In this document: piece after piece, positions 43,743 through 53,036 of the stretch
Layout: every line of letters begins with the position of its first letter
How positions within the stretch are numbered: the stretch's first letter is position 1
Assembly: GCA_024758765.1 (NCBI GenBank)
Contig: CP101406.1
Location: 1,736,001 to 1,800,000 of the forward strand
Source of the DNA: Mycobacterium sp. SVM_VP21
GTDB lineage: Bacteria; Actinomycetota; Actinomycetes; Mycobacteriales; Mycobacteriaceae
Direction of reading: 5' to 3'
DNA length: 64,000 nt
Position numbers and translations under genes: made by a program
Notes under the pieces: generated by a model
Database searches by the model: none
What the model was told of the DNA's origin: nothing
The model's input: the letters and a program-made list of their open reading frames with translations, nothing else

Positions 43743-44363
43743 TCAGTCGAAGACAGTGACCAGGTCGTCGAGCAGTGGGACCTGATCGCCGAGCCCACCC
43801 CAATCGGGGTCGTTCAGCAATTGCTCGATCCCCCCGAGCGACGCGTCCGCGGTACCGGTGATCGGTTCGCCGGTGCCGTCGGCATCGGCAACATCCACAC
43901 CGAACAAGTGGCCCAAACCGATGGCGCTCATGATCTGAACCAGCCACCCGAACGGGTCCACCACGGTGCCGTCGGTGGCGTCCGGAATCCACATGCTGGG
44001 CCCCCGGATGATGAAGTTGCCGGCCAACAGGTTGTTCAGCGCTTCGGTGTCGCCTTGCAGTGCCCAAAGCACCTCACCGCCCAAGGTGCCCGTAGAGATG
44101 AATGGATCGACAAGACCACCCCAGAACAGTCCGTCGTGTGACCACATGTTGTAAATGAACAGATTGAGCGGGTTGTACGGGCTGCGCAGGTCAAATAAGT
44201 CGGACAGCCAGTCGTCGGCAGCCGTCAACTCCACATCCAATGCGATCGGTGCGGGCTGAGTGGGCGCCGAGAATTCAGTCGCCAGTACGGGCACGGCCAC
44301 CCCGGAACCGATCACAGCCGTTGCCAGGCCGGTCGCGCCCCAGCGCTTTATCGCAAGCACCAC
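43743..44363 (-). CDS. Secreted mycobacterial protein of unknown function
   Basis: A 206-aa protein with a signal peptide (residues about 8-29, ATGLATAVIGSGVAVPVLA). The mature part is acidic and aromatic, rich in Asp, Leu, Trp and Phe, with DDWLSDLFDLRSPYNPLNLF and GPSMWIPDATDGTVVDPFGW. It resembles the non-repetitive linker found before PGRS repeats in mycobacterial proteins and in the 37.5-kb chimera, but has no repeats itself. The GTG at 44363 has AAAGGAC 8 nt upstream; a second GTG follows immediately. It adjoins a PGRS remnant, so it may be related to that lost locus. Confidence 0.65.
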   Translation of the reverse strand: MVLAIKRWGATGLATAVIGSGVAVPVLATEFSAPTQPAPIALDVELTAADDWLSDLFDLRSPYNPLNLFIYNMWSHDGLFWGGLVDPFISTGTLGGEVLWALQGDTEALNNLLAGNFIIRGPSMWIPDATDGTVVDPFGWLVQIMSAIGLGHLFGVDVADADGTGEPITGTADASLGGIEQLLNDPDWGGLGDQVPLLDDLVTVFD

Positions 44364-44496
44364 GATGTGACGTCCTTTCGACAAGCTGTGGAGGCCCGTG
44401 CCCCGGTCGATGTAAGATCGGACAAGCCACGTCGTCGACGAATGTGGAGTCTAATCCATCAATGCGGCGTCGTGGCGAGACCGGCGGCGGTGGTAC

Positions 44497-44847
44497 TCAG
44501 CCCCAGCCCAGTTCGTGCAGCCGGTCGTCATCGATACCGAAGTGATGGGCGATCTCGTGGATCACCGTGATCCGAACCTCATCGACCACCTCGTCGTCGG
44601 ACTCGCACATCTCCAGCAGCGCATCCCGGTAGATGGTGATGGTGTCCGGCAACGACCCGGCATAGCTCGAATCGCGCTCGGTCAGCGCCACCCCTTCATA
44701 GAGGCCGAGCAGGTCGGGTTCCTCGGCGTTGCGGTCGGCCACCAGGATCACGACGTTGTCGAAGGCGGCGGCCAGCTCCGGCGGAATCAGGTCCAGCGCG
44801 TCGGACACGAGGTCGTCGAACCGGCGCGGGTCCATCTGGACACTCAC
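44497..44847 (-). CDS. Zincin-like metallopeptidase family protein (Rv3836-like)
   Basis: A 116-aa protein with the zinc-binding helix HEIAHHFGIDDDRLHELGWG at the C-terminus (HExxH plus a third Asp or His). It belongs to the minimal zincin family seen as Rv3836 (137 aa) in M. tuberculosis. The N-terminal half (VILVADRNAEEPDLLGLYEGV) is typical of the family. Peptidase activity has not been shown for many members. Its ATG overlaps the stop of the septum-formation-type gene by 4 bp, so they form an operon. Confidence 0.85.
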   Translation of the reverse strand: MSVQMDPRRFDDLVSDALDLIPPELAAAFDNVVILVADRNAEEPDLLGLYEGVALTERDSSYAGSLPDTITIYRDALLEMCESDDEVVDEVRITVIHEIAHHFGIDDDRLHELGWG

Positions 44848-45962
44848 CGCGGCTGGCTACCGGCGGGTAGTTGGTTCAGCCGTTCCGCGGGGATGGACGG
44901 CGGCGGGATCGGGGGCTGGCCATTGATCAGCAGCGATCCGCGGGCGCTGTTGATCAGCGCCGCCCAGCCGCCGTTGCCCAGAGTGGCGCCGAGGCTGCAC
45001 GCCACCTCACGGCTGCCCGCCGACCAGCTGGGCAGAGAGACCGTGGCGTAGGTCAACGTCAGCGTCGTGTCGCGTAGCTGGACCGGGTCCAGGTAGGCGT
45101 CGGTGAGCCGGGTGCAGGACTCCTTGATGAACGCATCCTGCTCGGGCTCTGGCGGTAGCGCGTCGGGGAACCGTTCGGCCAGGTTGACCGTGCCGGTGAC
45201 TTCCTTGGTATGCGGTGCCGCGCAGTCGACCGGAACGTCGTTGGGCTGGTTGGTGGTCGGATCGATGCCCAGGCAGGTGCCCGGCGGCCAGACCTTGGAC
45301 TGGTCGATGTCGGCGATCTTGCCGACGAACGCGGTCTGCTGGCCGCCCACGCCAGGCAGTTGCAGGCCGCACAACATCCGGCGCTCACCGTGGTGGCGCC
45401 ACGCGCGTTCGCCGGCCCACAGCATGCTGGCCACGAACTTGCTGTGCGGGTCGAACTTGGCGCCGAGATACCGGCGCACCGACGACTCGCACTGTTCCTG
45501 GGTGATCTGTTCGATCCGGGCCATCGACGGCGGCGGAGCATCGGGACCGTACTCGGCGCCCGGGAACATCTTCATGTCCACCGGGCCGGCCACCTCGAAT
45601 TTGTGCTCGTCGGCGCAGCTGACGATCGTCGCCGCGTCCAAGTCGTTCTCCGGCCAGTTCAGGCAGTCGCCGGCAACCGCGTGGTCGATCGCTTCGTTGC
45701 CCTTGACCGTGCCGAGTCCCAGTCCCGGCCCGGTGCCCTTGCCGCCCGCCCCCGGCGCCGGCTCGGCGTTCAGATGGCTCAGCAGCCCGCCGGGGCCCTC
45801 GCCGACGACGGGCACCACGGTGATCAAACCGGCGATCAGCAGCCCACCCAGCGCGGTCAGCAACAGGGCGCGGCGCGTCGGGGCGGCCTGGAGCGTGCGT
45901 CGCCAAGACACCCGCTTGGCGGGTGGATTCTCCTGGTCGGCTGCCTCTGACATCGCGTCCAT
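44844..45962 (-). CDS. Membrane-anchored septum-formation-domain protein (Rv3835-like)
   Basis: A 372-aa protein with a cytoplasmic N-terminus of about 30 residues, one membrane helix (about 32-55, ALLLTALGGLLIAGLITVVPVVG) and a long extracellular part. Two related halves start at GDCLNWPENDLDAATIVSCADEHKFEVAG and GTCLGIDPTTNQPNDVPVDCAAPHTKEVTG, the pattern of the actinobacterial Septum_form domain with paired cysteines. Rv3835 (449 aa) is the likely counterpart. Despite the domain name, a division role is not established. ATG 45962 is used; ATG 45953 is three codons in. It is divergent from serS. Confidence 0.82.
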   Translation of the reverse strand: MDAMSEAADQENPPAKRVSWRRTLQAAPTRRALLLTALGGLLIAGLITVVPVVGEGPGGLLSHLNAEPAPGAGGKGTGPGLGLGTVKGNEAIDHAVAGDCLNWPENDLDAATIVSCADEHKFEVAGPVDMKMFPGAEYGPDAPPPSMARIEQITQEQCESSVRRYLGAKFDPHSKFVASMLWAGERAWRHHGERRMLCGLQLPGVGGQQTAFVGKIADIDQSKVWPPGTCLGIDPTTNQPNDVPVDCAAPHTKEVTGTVNLAERFPDALPPEPEQDAFIKESCTRLTDAYLDPVQLRDTTLTLTYATVSLPSWSAGSREVACSLGATLGNGGWAALINSARGSLLINGQPPIPPPSIPAERLNQLPAGSQPR

Positions 45963-46023
45963 TCTGACAGGCAGCCGCGAGCGCGTGACAAATGATGCGA
46001 AAGTGATGCAGCCGGCCAGGTTG

Positions 46024-46029
46024 TAGGGT
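46024..46029 (+). promoter_or_regulatory. Leaderless-type -10 hexamer TAGGGT of serS
   Basis: TAGGGT is followed by TTTGCC and the serS GTG at 46036. The same hexamer and spacing occur before pheA. Confidence 0.55.
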
Positions 46030-46035
46030 TTTGCC

Positions 46036-47298
46036 GTGATCGACCTGAAGCTGCTGCGTGAAGATCCCGACCGTGTCCGCCGCTCCCAGGTGGGTCGCGG
46101 TGAGGACCCGGCCCTGGTGGACGCCTTGCTGGCCGCCGACACCGCACGCCGTGCCGCCATCGCGGCCGCGGACTCGATGCGTGCCGAACAGAAGACCGCC
46201 AGCCGGTCGGTCGGGGCGGCATCGCCCGAGGAGCGCCCCGCCCTGCTGGCGCGGGCCAAGGAGCTCGCCGAGCAGGTCAAGGCCGCCGAGACCGCCCAAG
46301 GAGTGGCCGAGACCGCGTTCACGGCCGCGCACATGGCGATCGCCAATGTGGTGATCGACGGCGTGCCCCCCGGCGGCGAGGACGACTTTGCGGTGCTCGA
46401 CATGGTCGGTGAGCCACCGGCCATCGAGAACCCACGGGATCATCTCGAGCTCGGTGAGGCGCTGGGCCTGATCGACATGGGCCGCGGAGCCAAGGTCTCC
46501 GGTTCGCGGTTCTACTTCTTGACCGGCCGCGGCGCTCTGCTGCAGCTGGGTCTGTTGCAGCTGGCCGTGCGACTGGCCGTCGACAACGGGTTCACCCCGA
46601 TGATCACCCCGTCGCTGGTCCGTCCCGAAGTCATGTCCGGCACCGGATTTCTGGGTGCGCACGCCGACGAGGTGTATCGGCTCGAGGCAGACGACCTTTA
46701 TCTGGTGGGCACCTCCGAGGTACCGCTGGCGGGCTACCACTCCGACGAGATCCTCGACCTGTCGGGCGGACCGCTGCGCTACGCCGGCTGGTCGTCGTGT
46801 TTCCGCCGGGAGGCCGGCAGCTACGGCAAGGACACCCGCGGCATCATTCGGGTGCACCAGTTCGACAAGGTCGAGGGGTTCGTCTACTGCCGGCCCGAGG
46901 ACGCCGAAGCCGAACACGACCGGCTGCTCGGCTGGCAGCGCGAGATGCTGGCCCGTATCGAGGTGCCCTACCGGGTGATCGATGTCGCCGCAGGCGATCT
47001 CGGGTCCTCGGCCGCCCGCAAATTCGACTGTGAAGCGTGGGTGCCCTCCCAAGGCACCTACCGGGAGCTGACGTCGACGTCGAACTGCACCACCTTCCAG
47101 GCCCGCAGGCTGGCGACGCGCTATCGCGACGAGAACGGCAAGCCGCAGACCGCAGCCACCCTCAACGGCACCCTGGCCACCACCCGGTGGCTGGTGGCGA
47201 TCCTGGAGAACCACCAGCAGCCCGACGGCAGCGTGCGGGTGCCGCAGGCGCTGGTGCCCTACGTGGGTGTAGACGTGCTGGAGCCGACGGCCTCCTGA
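46036..47298 (+). CDS. serS: Seryl-tRNA synthetase
   Basis: A 420-aa class II synthetase that charges tRNA-Ser. The N-terminal coiled-coil arm covers about residues 30-105. The catalytic core has motif 2 ([28 protein letters not shown]) and motif 3 ([18 protein letters not shown]), and the Ser-specific [14 protein letters not shown] segment. Length fits the mycobacterial enzyme. The GTG start has a TAGGGT hexamer 6 nt upstream and no ribosome site. The gene stands between the Rv3835-like gene and a TetR gene, as expected for Rv3834c. Confidence 0.96.
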   Translation: MIDLKLLREDPDRVRRSQVGRGEDPALVDALLAADTARRAAIAAADSMRAEQKTASRSVGAASPEERPALLARAKELAEQVKAAETAQGVAETAFTAAHMAIANVVIDGVPPGGEDDFAVLDMVGEPPAIENPRDHLELGEALGLIDMGRGAKVSGSRFYFLTGRGALLQLGLLQLAVRLAVDNGFTPMITPSLVRPEVMSGTGFLGAHADEVYRLEADDLYLVGTSEVPLAGYHSDEILDLSGGPLRYAGWSSCFRREAGSYGKDTRGIIRVHQFDKVEGFVYCRPEDAEAEHDRLLGWQREMLARIEVPYRVIDVAAGDLGSSAARKFDCEAWVPSQGTYRELTSTSNCTTFQARRLATRYRDENGKPQTAATLNGTLATTRWLVAILENHQQPDGSVRVPQALVPYVGVDVLEPTAS

Positions 47299-47310
47299 TC
47301 CGCGGCCGGG

Positions 47311-47868
47311 TCAGGCGGCGAAGAGCCGCCGCGAGCAGTCCAGCAGCATCCGGTGCAGTTCCTCGTTGGGAATGTCCGAAGCCGCGGGATCGGCCGCCGC
47401 GCCAAGAATTCCGGGCACCAGAACAGCGTTCGCGATGAGGGTGGCCGGATCGGGTTGGGGTCCCGCCAGGATGGACTGTAAGCGCCGTGAGGCGTCCCGG
47501 AATTCTCCGATGGCCTCGACGACCCCCACCACGGCGGGATCGGTGTGGACCAGGGCCGTCGTGCGGCGGTGACGGACCGCCAGTTCGATGATGCCGCTGA
47601 TGGTGGCCTCGCGCTGGACCTCGCGGGAGTCGATGGCCTCGGCGATGGTGACCACCCGGGCAATGTCCTCGAACACCGGGCGAAACACCGCGACGACAAT
47701 GTCGTTCTTGCAGTGGAATTGGTAGTACACCGCCGACTTATTGACGCCCAATCGGTCGGCGATCATCTGCAGCGACGTACCGCTCACCCCGTGCTCGGCG
47801 AACAGCCCTTGCGCGGCCTCTAGTACGCGCTCCCGCGCGAAACCACGCGGCGACGTCGGCTTCGCCAC
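47311..47868 (-). CDS. TetR-family regulator, left flank of the mmpS-mmpL operon
   Basis: A 185-aa TetR regulator with helix-turn-helix LQMIADRLGVNKSAVYYQF (residues about 31-49). It is divergent from the mmpS-mmpL operon and so its likely repressor. It is a clear paralogue of the regulator at 52408-52968: both begin AKP..PRG.ARERVL.AA and share IAD.LGV.K.AVYYQF and an EELH C-terminal helix. I take the GTG at 47868, which lies 7 nt after GGAGG and gives the same start as its paralogue; the frame runs to an ATG at 47901. TetR control of MmpS/MmpL efflux is known in M. abscessus. Its stop is 12 bp from that of convergent serS. Confidence 0.85.
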   Translation of the reverse strand: MAKPTSPRGFARERVLEAAQGLFAEHGVSGTSLQMIADRLGVNKSAVYYQFHCKNDIVVAVFRPVFEDIARVVTIAEAIDSREVQREATISGIIELAVRHRRTTALVHTDPAVVGVVEAIGEFRDASRRLQSILAGPQPDPATLIANAVLVPGILGAAADPAASDIPNEELHRMLLDCSRRLFAA

Positions 47869-47923
47869 TCCCATGCCTCCCTGCTCGGATCGACCGCTCA
47901 CGGGCGTGAGCCACGTCGCGCAG

Positions 47924-47971
47924 TTTCACTGACCGATCGCTTGATTCTACTTTACTGATCGTATAACTTGA
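47924..47971. promoter_or_regulatory. Candidate TetR operator: two ACTGAyCG direct repeats
   Basis: ACTGACCG (47928) and ACTGATCG (47954) are 26 bp apart, each followed by CTTGA at similar distance, in the divergent region between the TetR gene and the mmp operon. The stretch is more AT-rich than its surroundings and may overlap both promoters. Confidence 0.4.
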
Positions 47972-48019
47972 CCTTCCGTCACGCTTAACCTCAGATCTGG
48001 GCCGAAAGGGGCGTCGCTG

Positions 48020-48256
48020 ATGCTGAACCCACAGGTGCACAGGCTTTCCCGGCCTGAATCGGTCACGCCGGGCGATGGTCCGATGACCCCGGGTGTCACC
48101 GCGTATGTGGTTGACGCGCCGGAGATAGCGGCCGGCGACCACCCGTTGTTCGATGCGATCGCCGAACTGGGCGCCACGGCGAATCGGTTCGCGTCCGACA
48201 CCCATGTCCTGGTGGTGGTCAGCAAGGCCACCGCCAAGACCGGGTCCGCTCGATGA
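48020..48256 (+). CDS. Small protein preceding mmpS, 78 aa, unknown
   Basis: A 78-aa frame with an AAAGGGG ribosome site and an ATGA overlap with mmpS, so it is most likely translated. The sequence (GVTAYVVDAPEIAAGDHPLFDAIAELGATANRF and ending VLVVVSKATAKTG) is soluble and has no signal peptide. I do not recognise a family. As first gene of the mmp operon it could be a regulatory or accessory factor. Confidence 0.6.
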   Translation: MLNPQVHRLSRPESVTPGDGPMTPGVTAYVVDAPEIAAGDHPLFDAIAELGATANRFASDTHVLVVVSKATAKTGSAR

Positions 48257-48678
48257 AGGCGCTGCGGCGCGCGTGGATGCCACTGCTCATCGTGGTGGTG
48301 GTGGTGCTCGGGACGCTCACCGTCCTACGGTTGCGCACCTACTTCGGCGGCGACAACTCGCACCTGATCAGCACCAAGGTCGACGACACCAAGCCGTACA
48401 ACCCGAAGGTCGTCACCTATGAGGTCTTCGGCGAACCCGGCGCGACCGCCGACATCAGCTACCTCGACCTGGACAGCAAGCCGCAGCGCGTCGACGCCGC
48501 GACGCTGCCCTGGTCGGTGACCCTGAGCACCACGTTGTCCGCGGTATCGCCGAACCTCTACGCGCAGGGCAAAGGCTCCACCCTGGGCTGCCGGATCAGC
48601 ATCGACAACGAGCTCAAAGACGAGAGAACCACCACCGGCGCCAGCGCCCTGACCTTCTGCTTGGTGAAATCTGCATGA
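48253..48678 (+). CDS. MmpS-family membrane protein
   Basis: A 141-aa MmpS protein: short cytoplasmic start, one membrane helix (about residues 9-27, [18 protein letters not shown]) and a periplasmic beta domain with [20 protein letters not shown] and [12 protein letters not shown], the usual MmpS features. MmpS proteins act with their MmpL partner in export of lipids, siderophores or drugs. It overlaps both neighbours by 4 bp (ATGA), giving strict translational coupling with mmpL. Confidence 0.92.
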   Translation: MKALRRAWMPLLIVVVVVLGTLTVLRLRTYFGGDNSHLISTKVDDTKPYNPKVVTYEVFGEPGATADISYLDLDSKPQRVDAATLPWSVTLSTTLSAVSPNLYAQGKGSTLGCRISIDNELKDERTTTGASALTFCLVKSA

Positions 48679-51620
48679 GCACTTCCACGGAGAACTTCCC
48701 GCCCGGGGCGCCGACCGAGGTGATCGCCGCTGTCACTGACCACGCCCAGCCCGGCCGGATTGCCAAATGGATTCGGCGGCTGGCCATCCCGATCATGCTG
48801 GGCTGGATCGGGATCATCGTCTTGGCGAACGTGACCGTTCCCCAGTTGGAGAAGGTCGCCGAGATGGCCGCGGTCCAGATGACCCCGGACGAGGCGCCGT
48901 CGATGATCGCGGTCAAACGTCAGGGCGAGGTATTCAAGGAGTTCACCTCCAACAGCTCGGTCATGCTGGTCCTCGAGGGCGACGAGCCGCTGGGCGCCGA
49001 CGCCCACCACTACTACGACCAGATCATCGACAAACTGAAGGCCGACACCACCCACGTCGAACACATCCAGGACTTCTGGGGTGATCGCCTGACCGCCGCG
49101 GGAGCCCAGAGCCCAGACGGCAAAGCCGCATACGTGCAGATCTATACCGCGGGTAACCAGGGCGAGGCGCTGGCGAATGAATCGGTCAAAGCGGTCAACC
49201 AAGCAGTCGACAGTGTCACCGCACCACCGGGCGTCAAGGCCTATGTGACCGGCGGCGCGGCGCTGGCAGCCGATCAGGACAAGGCCGGCACCCGCAGCAT
49301 GCACATGATCGAGGGCCTGACGTTCGTCGTCATCATCACCATGATGCTGGCGGTCTACCGATCAATCACCACCGTGGCGTTGGCGCTGGCGATGGTGGTG
49401 ACCGGTCTGGCGTCGGCCCGGGGCATCGTGGCCTTCCTGGGCTATCACGGGCTGATCGGGCTTTCGCCGTTCGCCACCAGCCTGTTGGTCACACTGGCCA
49501 TCGCGGCAGCCACCGACTACGCGATCTTCCTGATCGGCCGATATCAGGAAGCCCGCAGTGCTGGTGAAGACCGGGAACAGGCGTACTACACCATGTTTCG
49601 CAGCACCGCCCATGTGGTGCTCGGTTCGGGCATGACCATCGCGGGTGCCACCTTGTGCCTGCACTTCACCCGGCTGCCCTACTTCCAGTCACTGGGCATT
49701 CCGCTGGGGATCGGCATGACGGTCGTGGTCATCACCTCGCTGACGATGGGGTCCGCCGTCATCGCGGTGGCCGGTCGGTTCGGCACCCTGTTGGAGCCCA
49801 AGCGGGCCAACCGGGGACGCGGCTGGCGGAAAATCGGTGCGGCCGTAAGCCGTTGGCCGGGGCCGATTCTGATCGCCGCCACCGCGGCAGCCCTGGTCGG
49901 CATCCTCGCGCTGCCCGGATACAAGCCCGGCTACAACGACCGCGCCTACATGCCCGCGGATCTACCAGCCAACCAGGGCTTCCTGGCCTCCGACCGCCAC
50001 TTTCCGTCCGCGCGGATGAACCCAGAGATGCTGATGATCGAAACAGACCACGACATACGAAACTCCGCGGACTTTCTGGTGATCGAGCGAATCGCCAAGC
50101 GAGTCACTGGGGTAGAGGGAGTGTCCCGGGTCATGTCCATCACCCGGCCGCAGGGCATTCCGATGGAGCACTCCACCTTCGGCTACCTGCTCGGGATGCA
50201 GGCTGTCAGCCAGGACATGACCCGCAAGTTCAACGACGATCGCACGGCGGACATGCTGGCCCAAGCACAGGATATGCAGGTCAACATCGACACCATGACG
50301 AAGATGATCGAGCTCATGGAGGAGATGAACGCCACCATGGGGCGCATGGTCGGCAAGATGCACCTGATGGTCGACGACATCGAAGAACTGCGCGACAAGA
50401 TCGCCAACTTCGACGACTTCTTCCGGCCGATGCGCAGCTACTTCTATTGGGAACCGCACTGCTTCGATATTCCGGTCTGCCACTCGCTGCGGTCGGTCTT
50501 CGATGCCATGGACGGCGTGGACACCATGACCGACAACTTCAAGCAGATCGTCCCGGACATGGACGCGATGGCCGCCCAGCTGCCGCAGATGCTCACGCTG
50601 ATGCCGCCGATGATCCAGATGATGAAGAACGCCAAGGCAATGATGCAGGCTACGTACGCCACCCAGAGCGGACTGGCCAAGCAGGCGCAGGAAGCCCAAG
50701 GAGATCCCGCCGCGATGGGGGACGCCTTCGACAAAGCCCGCAACGACGACTCGTTCTATCTGCCGCCGGAGATCTTCGACAACGCCGAATTCCAGCGCGG
50801 CATGAAGAGTTTCATATCGCCCGACGGGCATGCCGTGCGGTTCATCGTCAACCACGAGGGCGATCCTCTGAGCGCAGAGGGCATCAAGCACATCGACGCG
50901 ATCAAGCTCGCCGCCAAGGAAGCCATCAAGACCACCCCCTGGGAGGGCTCGAAGATCTACGTCGGGGGTACCGCCGCGATGTTCAAAGACATGCAGGAGG
51001 GCTCCAATTACGACCTGATGATCGCGGGCGTCGCGGCGTTGTGCCTGATCTTCATCATCATGCTGATCATCACCCGTGCCGTGGTGGCCGCGCTGGTGAT
51101 CGTGGGCACCGTGGTGGTGTCGCTCGGCAGCGCCTTCGGCCTCTCGGTGTTGCTGTGGCAGAACATCATCGGACTGCAGGTGCACTGGATGGTGATGGCG
51201 ATGGCGGTGATCATCCTGTTGGCGGTGGGTGCCGACTACAACCTGTTGCTGGTGTCCCGCCTGCGCGAGGAGATCCACGCCGGGCTGCACACCGGCATGA
51301 TCCGGGCGATGGGGGGCAGCGGCTCGGTGGTGACCGCCGCGGGACTGGTGTTCGCCTTCACCATGATGACGATGGCGATCAGTGAACTGCGGGTGATCGG
51401 TCAGGTGGGCACCACCATCGGCTTGGGGCTGCTGCTTGACACCCTGATCATCCGCTCGTTCATGACACCGTCGATCGCGACGCTGCTCGGCAAATGGTTC
51501 TGGTGGCCGCAGGTGCCGCGGCTGCGGCCCAAGCCCGCTCCCTGGCCGGCGCCGTTGCAGCGCAACCCAAGCGACGAGCTCGTGGAGTCCGGTGGCGGAG
51601 CGCATCGGGGAGGTTGGTGA
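48675..51620 (+). CDS. MmpL-family RND transporter
   Basis: A 981-aa transporter with twelve membrane helices in two MMPL halves. The first group of helices is at residues about 30-50 and 210-400, and the second around 790-950. In each half a periplasmic loop follows the first helix. Sequences such as [30 protein letters not shown] and [20 protein letters not shown] contain the Asp-Tyr pairs that carry protons. The second loop has the long Met-rich coiled-coil region (about 515-640) typical of MmpL4/MmpL5-type proteins. Cargo may be a siderophore, lipid or drug, and the TetR context suggests inducible efflux. It overlaps mmpS and the DUF732 gene. Confidence 0.94.
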   Translation: MSTSTENFPPGAPTEVIAAVTDHAQPGRIAKWIRRLAIPIMLGWIGIIVLANVTVPQLEKVAEMAAVQMTPDEAPSMIAVKRQGEVFKEFTSNSSVMLVLEGDEPLGADAHHYYDQIIDKLKADTTHVEHIQDFWGDRLTAAGAQSPDGKAAYVQIYTAGNQGEALANESVKAVNQAVDSVTAPPGVKAYVTGGAALAADQDKAGTRSMHMIEGLTFVVIITMMLAVYRSITTVALALAMVVTGLASARGIVAFLGYHGLIGLSPFATSLLVTLAIAAATDYAIFLIGRYQEARSAGEDREQAYYTMFRSTAHVVLGSGMTIAGATLCLHFTRLPYFQSLGIPLGIGMTVVVITSLTMGSAVIAVAGRFGTLLEPKRANRGRGWRKIGAAVSRWPGPILIAATAAALVGILALPGYKPGYNDRAYMPADLPANQGFLASDRHFPSARMNPEMLMIETDHDIRNSADFLVIERIAKRVTGVEGVSRVMSITRPQGIPMEHSTFGYLLGMQAVSQDMTRKFNDDRTADMLAQAQDMQVNIDTMTKMIELMEEMNATMGRMVGKMHLMVDDIEELRDKIANFDDFFRPMRSYFYWEPHCFDIPVCHSLRSVFDAMDGVDTMTDNFKQIVPDMDAMAAQLPQMLTLMPPMIQMMKNAKAMMQATYATQSGLAKQAQEAQGDPAAMGDAFDKARNDDSFYLPPEIFDNAEFQRGMKSFISPDGHAVRFIVNHEGDPLSAEGIKHIDAIKLAAKEAIKTTPWEGSKIYVGGTAAMFKDMQEGSNYDLMIAGVAALCLIFIIMLIITRAVVAALVIVGTVVVSLGSAFGLSVLLWQNIIGLQVHWMVMAMAVIILLAVGADYNLLLVSRLREEIHAGLHTGMIRAMGGSGSVVTAAGLVFAFTMMTMAISELRVIGQVGTTIGLGLLLDTLIIRSFMTPSIATLLGKWFWWPQVPRLRPKPAPWPAPLQRNPSDELVESGGGAHRGGW

Positions 51621-51952
51621 TGAGGTTCGGGTCCCTGGCCGTGTTGGCAGGTGTGTCGGCGGCAATCTTTCTCGCGGTACCGGCGCACGCCGATGTCGAT
51701 ACCGATTTCGCCGGCCGGTTGCACGGCTACGGGATCTACGGGGCGCGTGACTACAACGCCTGGATCGGCAAACTCACCTGCAAGCGCTTGGCCAACCACG
51801 TCGACCGCGACGCCTTCGAGTCGGCGACCTTCGTCGGCAAGAACATCAAGGGTGCCGACTCCCAACAGGTCTGGCAGTTTGTGGGTACGGCGCTGAGCAC
51901 CTACTGCCCCGACAAGCTGACCGTTCTGGAACAGGCCGGAGTTACCCGATGA
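51620..51952 (+). CDS. Secreted DUF732-type protein
   Basis: A 110-aa exported protein with signal peptide (residues about 1-24, ending AHA). The mature DUF732 domain has two cysteines (GKLTCKRLAN and STYCPDKL) in a helical arrangement and the typical DTDFAGRLHGYGI start. DUF732 proteins are common small mycobacterial exports of unknown role. The ATG overlaps the mmpL stop by one base, and the stop overlaps the next gene, so it belongs to the mmp operon and may help move or receive cargo. Confidence 0.8.
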   Translation: MRFGSLAVLAGVSAAIFLAVPAHADVDTDFAGRLHGYGIYGARDYNAWIGKLTCKRLANHVDRDAFESATFVGKNIKGADSQQVWQFVGTALSTYCPDKLTVLEQAGVTR

Positions 51953-52404
51953 TGCGCAACCCCTGGCATTTGGTGATACAGGTTCTGGCAGTAGGGCTTC
52001 TGGCCGGTATGGCCGCGGCGGGGACCGCGTCGGCGGATGCGACGGAGAACTTCCCGATTCCCAACCGGATGCTGCACACCAGCTGTACCGCCGAACAGAT
52101 CATGGCGGCCGCCCGCGATGTCGTGCCGGTCTACTACGAGCGCTACATGATCGACTACAACAACAAGTCCCCGCAGGTACATCAGGCGGTGCAGGACCGG
52201 ATTCACTGGTTCTACTCCATGGATTACTCGGGCCGGCGCGCCTACTCGGAGAACCTGGCCACCGATATCTACTACGAGAACCTCGCGTTCGTGTGGCCGA
52301 ACTGGGCCAAGCTGTTCTTCAACAACCATGGCGTCGCTGCCCGGACCACCGACGTGTGCCAGCAGTACCCCGCTGACGACATGAGGGTGTGGAACTGGAC
52401 CTGA
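51949..52404 (+). CDS. Secreted DUF5078-type protein
   Basis: A 151-aa exported protein with a signal peptide (about residues 8-29, ending ASA). The mature part is rich in Tyr and Trp (YYERYMIDYNNKSPQVHQAV, IHWFYSMDYSGRRAYSENLATDIYYENL), and two cysteines are present. It matches the mycobacterial DUF5078 type, function unknown. It is the last gene of the operon, overlaps the DUF732 gene by 4 bp, and ends 3 bp from the convergent TetR gene. Confidence 0.78.
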   Translation: MMRNPWHLVIQVLAVGLLAGMAAAGTASADATENFPIPNRMLHTSCTAEQIMAAARDVVPVYYERYMIDYNNKSPQVHQAVQDRIHWFYSMDYSGRRAYSENLATDIYYENLAFVWPNWAKLFFNNHGVAARTTDVCQQYPADDMRVWNWT

Positions 52405-52407
52405 CCC

Positions 52408-52968
52408 TTAGGTCAGCGGTTCGACCACTCGCCGCGCGATGGCCAGCAGGATCTCATGCAGTTCCTCGTCGGCGATGTCTTCGAGTTCCGGATCCGCTGC
52501 AGCGGTGAAGGTTCCCGCCATCAGCACGGTGGTGATGACGCGGGCCGTCGCATCCGGTTCGGGACCGTGCAGGATCGCCGCGGCGTCATCACCCACGGCC
52601 ATGAAGTCTTCGCGGGATCGCACGGCGTGCTCCACGGCGCGGTCATAGAACAGGAATGTGAGCCGGCGGTATCGCACGGCGAGTTCGACGACGCCGCTGA
52701 CCATTACGTCTCGCTTGCCCTGCTGGGTGGGCATGGCCTGGGCAATCTTGATGACTCGGACGATGTCGTCGAACATCGGCTCCACCAGCGCGATGACGAT
52801 GTCGTCTCGGGAGCGGAACTGGTAGTAGACGGCCGGCTTACTCACGCCGAGCTGGTCGGCGATCATCTGCATGGACGTACCGCCCACGCTGTGCTCCACG
52901 AACAGGGCCAACGCCGCCTGCAGCACTCGCTCGCGCGCGGATCCGCGCGGTGCCACTGGCTTGGCCAC
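52408..52968 (-). CDS. TetR-family regulator, right flank of the mmpS-mmpL operon
   Basis: A 186-aa TetR regulator with helix-turn-helix MQMIADQLGVSKPAVYYQF. It is a paralogue of the regulator at 47311-47868, with similarity over the whole length. The GTG at 52968 is set by GGAGGA 5 nt upstream. Longer frames to 53463 overlap another gene and are ignored. It is convergent with the mmp operon, 3 bp from its end, and lies downstream of the DUF2834-type gene on the same strand with a 68-bp gap. It may be expressed from that promoter and thus answer to a different signal than its paralogue. Confidence 0.85.
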   Translation of the reverse strand: MAKPVAPRGSARERVLQAALALFVEHSVGGTSMQMIADQLGVSKPAVYYQFRSRDDIVIALVEPMFDDIVRVIKIAQAMPTQQGKRDVMVSGVVELAVRYRRLTFLFYDRAVEHAVRSREDFMAVGDDAAAILHGPEPDATARVITTVLMAGTFTAAADPELEDIADEELHEILLAIARRVVEPLT

Positions 52969-53036
52969 GACAGTCCTCCTCCTCGACGCGGCCAGCCTAT
53001 CGCGGTGCGGTTGGAGGCAGTCCTGCAACGACCCGG

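Noticed and set aside
43138..43785. 215-aa plus-strand frame across the phosphatase end, Cys-rich gene and PGRS remnant
   Set aside because: It overlaps two better genes and joins unrelated sequence; only the PGRS-like portion has meaning, recorded as a pseudogene remnant.
49962..51665. 567-aa minus-strand frame inside mmpL
   Set aside because: Antisense shadow, very rich in His, Arg and Gly with no domain; mmpL on the other strand is intact.
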